From contig JAHHTO010000097.1 in NCBI GenBank assembly GCA_020024595.1, forward strand, positions 1-9,023: 9,023 nt of DNA. The letters run 5' to 3'. How positions within the stretch are numbered: position 1 is the stretch's first letter; each line of letters opens with the position of its first letter. Both the position numbers and the translations under genes were made by a program. The DNA is from Schaedlerella sp. Its GTDB lineage: Bacteria > Bacillota > Clostridia > Lachnospirales > Lachnospiraceae. The notes beneath the pieces are model-generated. The model worked only from the letters and a program-made list of their open reading frames with translations. It was not told the origin of the DNA and searched no databases. This document shows positions 5,999-9,023 of the stretch, one piece after another.

Positions 5999-7998
5999 GG
6001 AATCACCCAGATCGTCTCATCACCGCAGATATTACGGATTTTCAGGCGGAGAGGTTTCTTGTCACTGCGGATGGTGCCGTCCCAGAAAGTCTTGGTTTTC
6101 ACACCGTTGAGGATCACAAAGCCATTCTTATCAATCTTCAATTCGCTGTCAGAATGCCATACGCCTTCGGCAGCAGTACAATCAAAGCTCAGAAATTCAA
6201 TGGTTTCCAAGCCTTCCTCACTGATCTGGATGGGCTTAAAGGCTTTCTTTGTATTCAGCAAATTTTTATTGTTGAATTCCATAATCTTACTCAAAACCCG
6301 ATCGCTGATAAAGCGGTCAATGGTGACCCGGAAGCCGGGGAACATACCTTCCGGCACTTCCTCCATATGGAACTCTGCTTCGTCCCCGATCACTACATCA
6401 TCCAGCACAGTTTTCAGATCTCGCAGTTCAATCTGAACTGTCGTACTGTCGTCATCCTCAATAAACTTCCGGATTTCTGCTTCGTTGGTAATATCGATAT
6501 AATACACAATGACTTTTTTCACAGATGCATCCAGCTCAGGAATTGCCTGATGAATGATTCGGTTCATCAGCACCGTATCCAGAAGCTTGGAATTGCTGTC
6601 CATCAGGTTGGGGATATAGACCGGCACAGTGCCCAAATGACTATCCGTAATAGCACCTCCCCAGAAGGAATCCAGAGAATCCTCGTTACGAAGACCGGGA
6701 ATCAATGTTTTCATCTTGTCCATGGTCTGAACAGGATTCCGGAACAACTGGACACCATCCTTGATTTCCAGCATTTCAAACTGTGCACCATCTGCTTTCA
6801 GGCGATCCCGGGCGGTCTGCACAGAGTTCAGGCCAATATCGCAGTGGATAAATTTCCGTCCCAGCTTGTTGGCAACTGCTGCAGTTACACCGCTGCCACC
6901 AAAGAAATCAGCTACAAGCATGTCTTTATTAGAAGATGTTTTGATAATTCTCTCCAGTAACACTCCTGGCTTTTGCGTAGCATAGTTATAATTTTCAACA
7001 GCAGTTCCCTGAACTGGTGCAATATCCATCCAGATATCCTGCAATGGTACGCCCTCACACTCATCCAAATACATTTTTTGACGTGGAACCGCCCCCGGTT
7101 TGGATTGAGTTATTCTTCCTTCTTTATACATTAACTCCATGCGTTCTTTTGTGAATCGCCAATAACGTTTCACACCAAGAAACTCAAAAAATGGGTTTCC
7201 TTTAGTTGTCCCGCCAGTGGCTGTACACGAAACAGACTGCCATTTTCTTCCATCTGGGTCTGTATGGGTAAAAACACGGTCAATATATTCTTTTTCATAT
7301 GGCATAAATGTATGATTAAAAACAAAATTTTTACTTTTTCTATAAAAAAGAATTTTATCCGAGATTCTTCCTAAATGTTCAGCTCCCTGCCCAACATCGC
7401 CATGTGCAAAAGTCCTACGCCAGGTAATTTCATTTATAAAGTTATCTTCGCCAAAAATTTCATCCATCAGAATTTTTACATAGTGTCCAATATGCCAATC
7501 CAGATGCACATAAATGGATGCTGTATCACTCATAATGCTTTTGATTGCCATGAGATTTTCATACATCCAGCTCAGGTACTTTTCCTTATCCCAGATATCA
7601 CCGTACATTTTTTCTTCAAAGGATTTAAGTTCTTCAATGTCCAGCTCCTGTTCTGCCTGGGCGATGGCCTCCGCCACTTTAGGATTGCGCCGCACATACA
7701 CCTGCTTGGCATAGTCCGCACCGCTGGCAAAGGGAGGATCAATGTAAACCAGATCCACCTGAATACCCTGCTCTTTCAGGTAGGCGCAGGCAGAAACACA
7801 TTCCCCACGGATAACCATATTCCCGTCTTTATTTTCTCCTACGGTTTCCTGCTTCTCCACCTCATAGAGGGGCATGCCCCGCTGAATGGTCATAGAAACC
7901 TCATCGGAGCCCTGATATCGCAGTATCCGGTTAAAGTTTCCCAGAACGGCCTGCCCTTCAATAGGTTCCGGAATAAAAGGTACATATTTAATCGGCAT
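5995..7998 (-). CDS. Beta-class N6-adenine DNA methyltransferase (type III Mod-like)
   Basis: This 667-residue enzyme should transfer a methyl group from S-adenosylmethionine to adenine N6 in a specific DNA site. The catalytic motif D87-P-P-F90 followed by A-S-G-A-D-Y comes before the cofactor-binding motif D364-F-F-G-G-S-G370, the order of the beta class. Between them are the type III Mod hallmarks SIYVHLDWHIGHYVK (161-175), the MDEIFGEDNF segment and, just before the cofactor motif, TQKP (341-344). The region between about 195 and 340 should hold target recognition. Beyond residue 400 there is an extra C-terminal part of about 265 residues, mixed alpha/beta, which I cannot assign; it may contact a helicase or nuclease partner. 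The start has GAGGAG upstream. The gene overlaps the end of the membrane-protein gene by 11 bases and the FRG start by four. All key motifs are intact, so it is probably active. No Res-type subunit is visible in the window. Confidence 0.93.
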   Translation of the reverse strand: MPIKYVPFIPEPIEGQAVLGNFNRILRYQGSDEVSMTIQRGMPLYEVEKQETVGENKDGNMVIRGECVSACAYLKEQGIQVDLVYIDPPFASGADYAKQVYVRRNPKVAEAIAQAEQELDIEELKSFEEKMYGDIWDKEKYLSWMYENLMAIKSIMSDTASIYVHLDWHIGHYVKILMDEIFGEDNFINEITWRRTFAHGDVGQGAEHLGRISDKILFYRKSKNFVFNHTFMPYEKEYIDRVFTHTDPDGRKWQSVSCTATGGTTKGNPFFEFLGVKRYWRFTKERMELMYKEGRITQSKPGAVPRQKMYLDECEGVPLQDIWMDIAPVQGTAVENYNYATQKPGVLLERIIKTSSNKDMLVADFFGGSGVTAAVANKLGRKFIHCDIGLNSVQTARDRLKADGAQFEMLEIKDGVQLFRNPVQTMDKMKTLIPGLRNEDSLDSFWGGAITDSHLGTVPVYIPNLMDSNSKLLDTVLMNRIIHQAIPELDASVKKVIVYYIDITNEAEIRKFIEDDDSTTVQIELRDLKTVLDDVVIGDEAEFHMEEVPEGMFPGFRVTIDRFISDRVLSKIMEFNNKNLLNTKKAFKPIQISEEGLETIEFLSFDCTAAEGVWHSDSELKIDKNGFVILNGVKTKTFWDGTIRSDKKPLRLKIRNICGDETIWVIP

Positions 7999-8662
7999 AT
8001 TTCAAACTCTCCTCAATATGATTACAACAATCATCCCACTGATTAATGGCCTTATCAATCATTGTGCTAAATTCTCTATTATGCTTCCTTCGCCGCTCAC
8101 TTTGGTATTGAGACATTAAAATAATGGCAAATGCAGATACCGTGGTATAATCCTGCACTCCTATGACCACCTCTCCAATTTTCTGAAATGTTACAATACT
8201 GAAAAAAGTTAAAAATCCTAAAATAGTACACCACAGACCACATTTTTGACAATTTGCAATTTTTTGTTTCTTTTTGCGGAGAGCATTTTCAAAGTCTTTA
8301 TCTTCTTTATTGACACTTTGTAAATACTCAATTGCCTCATTCATCATTCCAACAATCTCTGCTGCTTTCTCGTCATCAACATCTTCTTTTTTTAGAAACC
8401 TTTCTTTCGCCTCAATTGCCTTCGGAAGAAGTTTATCCGTGTTAATTTTTTCCTTTTCAGAAAATCTGTACCACGCATCTAACAACTGCTGCAGATCTTC
8501 GGCATCTGATATATTCGCATCCCCAATTGCAAAAAACCAACTAGATACCGTAATAGCTGAAACAATTACATTCCACATAGGATAATCTGTAAACATTCGA
8601 ACCAGTATACAAATAATTATAAATGCAATATAGGACAGCATAAATGCATTGTTTCTGTTCAT
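7988..8662 (-). CDS. Four-helix membrane protein of unknown function
   Basis: The 224-residue product has two hydrophobic segments near the N-terminus (about 7-22 and 30-47), a long charged helical region (about 50-135, rich in E, K and D), then two more hydrophobic segments (about 144-166 and 172-186) and a polar, basic tail beginning ERRRKHN. This gives four probable membrane spans with a soluble insert, presumably cytoplasmic. A small cysteine group (C138, C141, C145) lies before the third span. I do not recognise the family; the shape recalls small membrane proteins embedded in abortive-infection loci, but no catalytic motif is seen. The ATG at 8662 is preferred over an in-frame TTG at 8680, because GGAAGGAGGG, the obvious ribosome binding site, lies between the two. 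The gene is AT-rich and its end overlaps the methylase start by 11 bases. It follows the right-edge gene after 34 bp. Confidence 0.75.
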   Translation of the reverse strand: MNRNNAFMLSYIAFIIICILVRMFTDYPMWNVIVSAITVSSWFFAIGDANISDAEDLQQLLDAWYRFSEKEKINTDKLLPKAIEAKERFLKKEDVDDEKAAEIVGMMNEAIEYLQSVNKEDKDFENALRKKKQKIANCQKCGLWCTILGFLTFFSIVTFQKIGEVVIGVQDYTTVSAFAIILMSQYQSERRRKHNREFSTMIDKAINQWDDCCNHIEESLKYAD

Positions 8663-8668
8663 GATTTT

Positions 8669-8678
8669 CCCTCCTTCC
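8669..8678 (-). promoter_or_regulatory. Ribosome binding site deciding the start at 8662
   Basis: The minus strand reads GGAAGGAGGG, ending six bases before the ATG at 8662. Its position inside the longer frame that opens with TTG at 8680 shows that the TTG is not the start. Confidence 0.8.
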
Positions 8679-8696
8679 AAAGTTCAAGTGCCCCGC

Positions 8697-9023
8697 TTAA
8701 TCCTGTCTATTTTGATTTTTCAGTGTAATCAGAAGCCGAATGATATTTCCCGTCTGATATAAAAGATACTCCAGCACATTTCTTTCTGTCCGGTCTTTGT
8801 GCTTTGCATAGCTGTTGATATAATTGGTATAAGCCTGCAGGAGTGTCTCCAGGTTACCTGCAATCTCAGCAGGAACTCCTTGTTTTTTAAGATAACCACC
8901 GTACATTGCCTTGCAGTTTTCCAGAGATTTGTCCGTATCAAAAAACTCCTGCATAAAGGATTCCAGGGCTTTCCGGAATTTATCCGCAATATCGCTGGCA
9001 TTGTCCTCCGTCTGATCTGCATA
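8697..9023 (-). CDS. C-terminal part of a helical Abi/HEPN-like defence protein
   Basis: A minus-strand frame is open from the right edge to a TAA at 8697, giving 108 codons. An internal ATG at 8954 is not a likely start: the frame continues upstream without a stop and has the same coding character. The segment is all-helical and charged and ends with YINSYAKHKDRTERNVLEYL followed by a hydrophobic helix (YQTGNIIRLLITL). This closing pattern resembles, from memory, the C-termini of AbiJ/HEPN-type proteins in defence islands. The diagnostic R-x4-H ribonuclease motif is not present in the visible part, so an active HEPN nuclease cannot be claimed. The missing N-terminal part lies beyond the window and would decide the family. 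The next gene starts 34 bp downstream in the same direction, so it is probably in the same operon. Confidence 0.6.
   Translation of the reverse strand, partial: YADQTEDNASDIADKFRKALESFMQEFFDTDKSLENCKAMYGGYLKKQGVPAEIAGNLETLLQAYTNYINSYAKHKDRTERNVLEYLLYQTGNIIRLLITLKNQNRQD

Noticed and set aside
5977..6960. Plus-strand open frame of 327 codons
   Set aside because: It lies antisense to the methylase, whose catalytic motifs are intact; the plus-strand translation has no recognisable domain and a shadow-like composition.
7375..8046. Plus-strand open frame of 223 codons
   Set aside because: It is antisense to the methylase N-terminal region, is rich in the F/I/H residues typical of reverse-strand shadows, and has no convincing motif.
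8663..8680. Upstream in-frame TTG start for the membrane protein
   Set aside because: The extra codons contain the ribosome binding site GGAAGGAGGG for the ATG at 8662, so the shorter form is correct.
8697..8954. A complete 85-residue gene starting at ATG 8954
   Set aside because: The same frame is open to the window edge with protein-like sequence, and no ribosome binding site precedes 8954, so this is the end of a longer gene.

Overview
The window looks like a stretch of a defence or mobile island from a low-to-mid GC Firmicute, probably a gut clostridium of the Lachnospiraceae/Ruminococcaceae kind. The reasons are the strong AGGAGG-type ribosome binding sites, the AT-rich spacers, consensus-like Gram-positive promoter and terminator sequences, and the protein families present. 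All convincing complete genes lie on the minus strand, so transcription runs from right to left. No tRNA, rRNA, CRISPR array or intact transposase was seen.

Region by region along the direction of transcription: (1) The right edge (8697-9023) holds the C-terminal 108 codons of a helical protein resembling the tails of Abi/HEPN-type defence proteins. (2) A compact operon follows: a 224-residue four-helix membrane protein (7988-8662), a beta-class N6-adenine DNA methyltransferase of the type III Mod kind (5995-7998), an FRG-domain protein (5114-5998) and a PD-(D/E)xK nuclease-like protein (4044-5105). The junctions are an 11-nt overlap, a 4-nt ATGA overlap and an 8-nt gap, so the last four genes are almost certainly co-transcribed and partly translationally coupled. 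They end at a perfect 17-bp hairpin terminator. (3) A 368-bp spacer contains that terminator and a short plus-strand coding-like remnant. (4) A 666-residue protein (1675-3675) joins a phospholipase D-type HxK nuclease domain to a P-loop ATPase. (5) A CoiA-like protein (444-1541) has zinc-binding clusters at both ends. (6) A 330-bp non-coding stretch contains an unexplained nest of inverted repeats and a promoter overlapping a terminator. (7) The left edge (1-113) holds the first 37 codons of another minus-strand gene.

The likely joint role is defence against foreign DNA. The methyltransferase would mark self DNA. The PLD-ATPase, PD-(D/E)xK and CoiA-like proteins would process or cut non-self DNA. 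The FRG, membrane and HEPN-like proteins are candidate effectors or embedded abortive modules. Methylase plus PLD/ATPase recalls DISARM and helicase-methylase-ATPase (Hma) type systems, but no helicase lies inside the window; one may sit just beyond either edge. The system assignment is inference; the individual domain calls rest on visible motifs.
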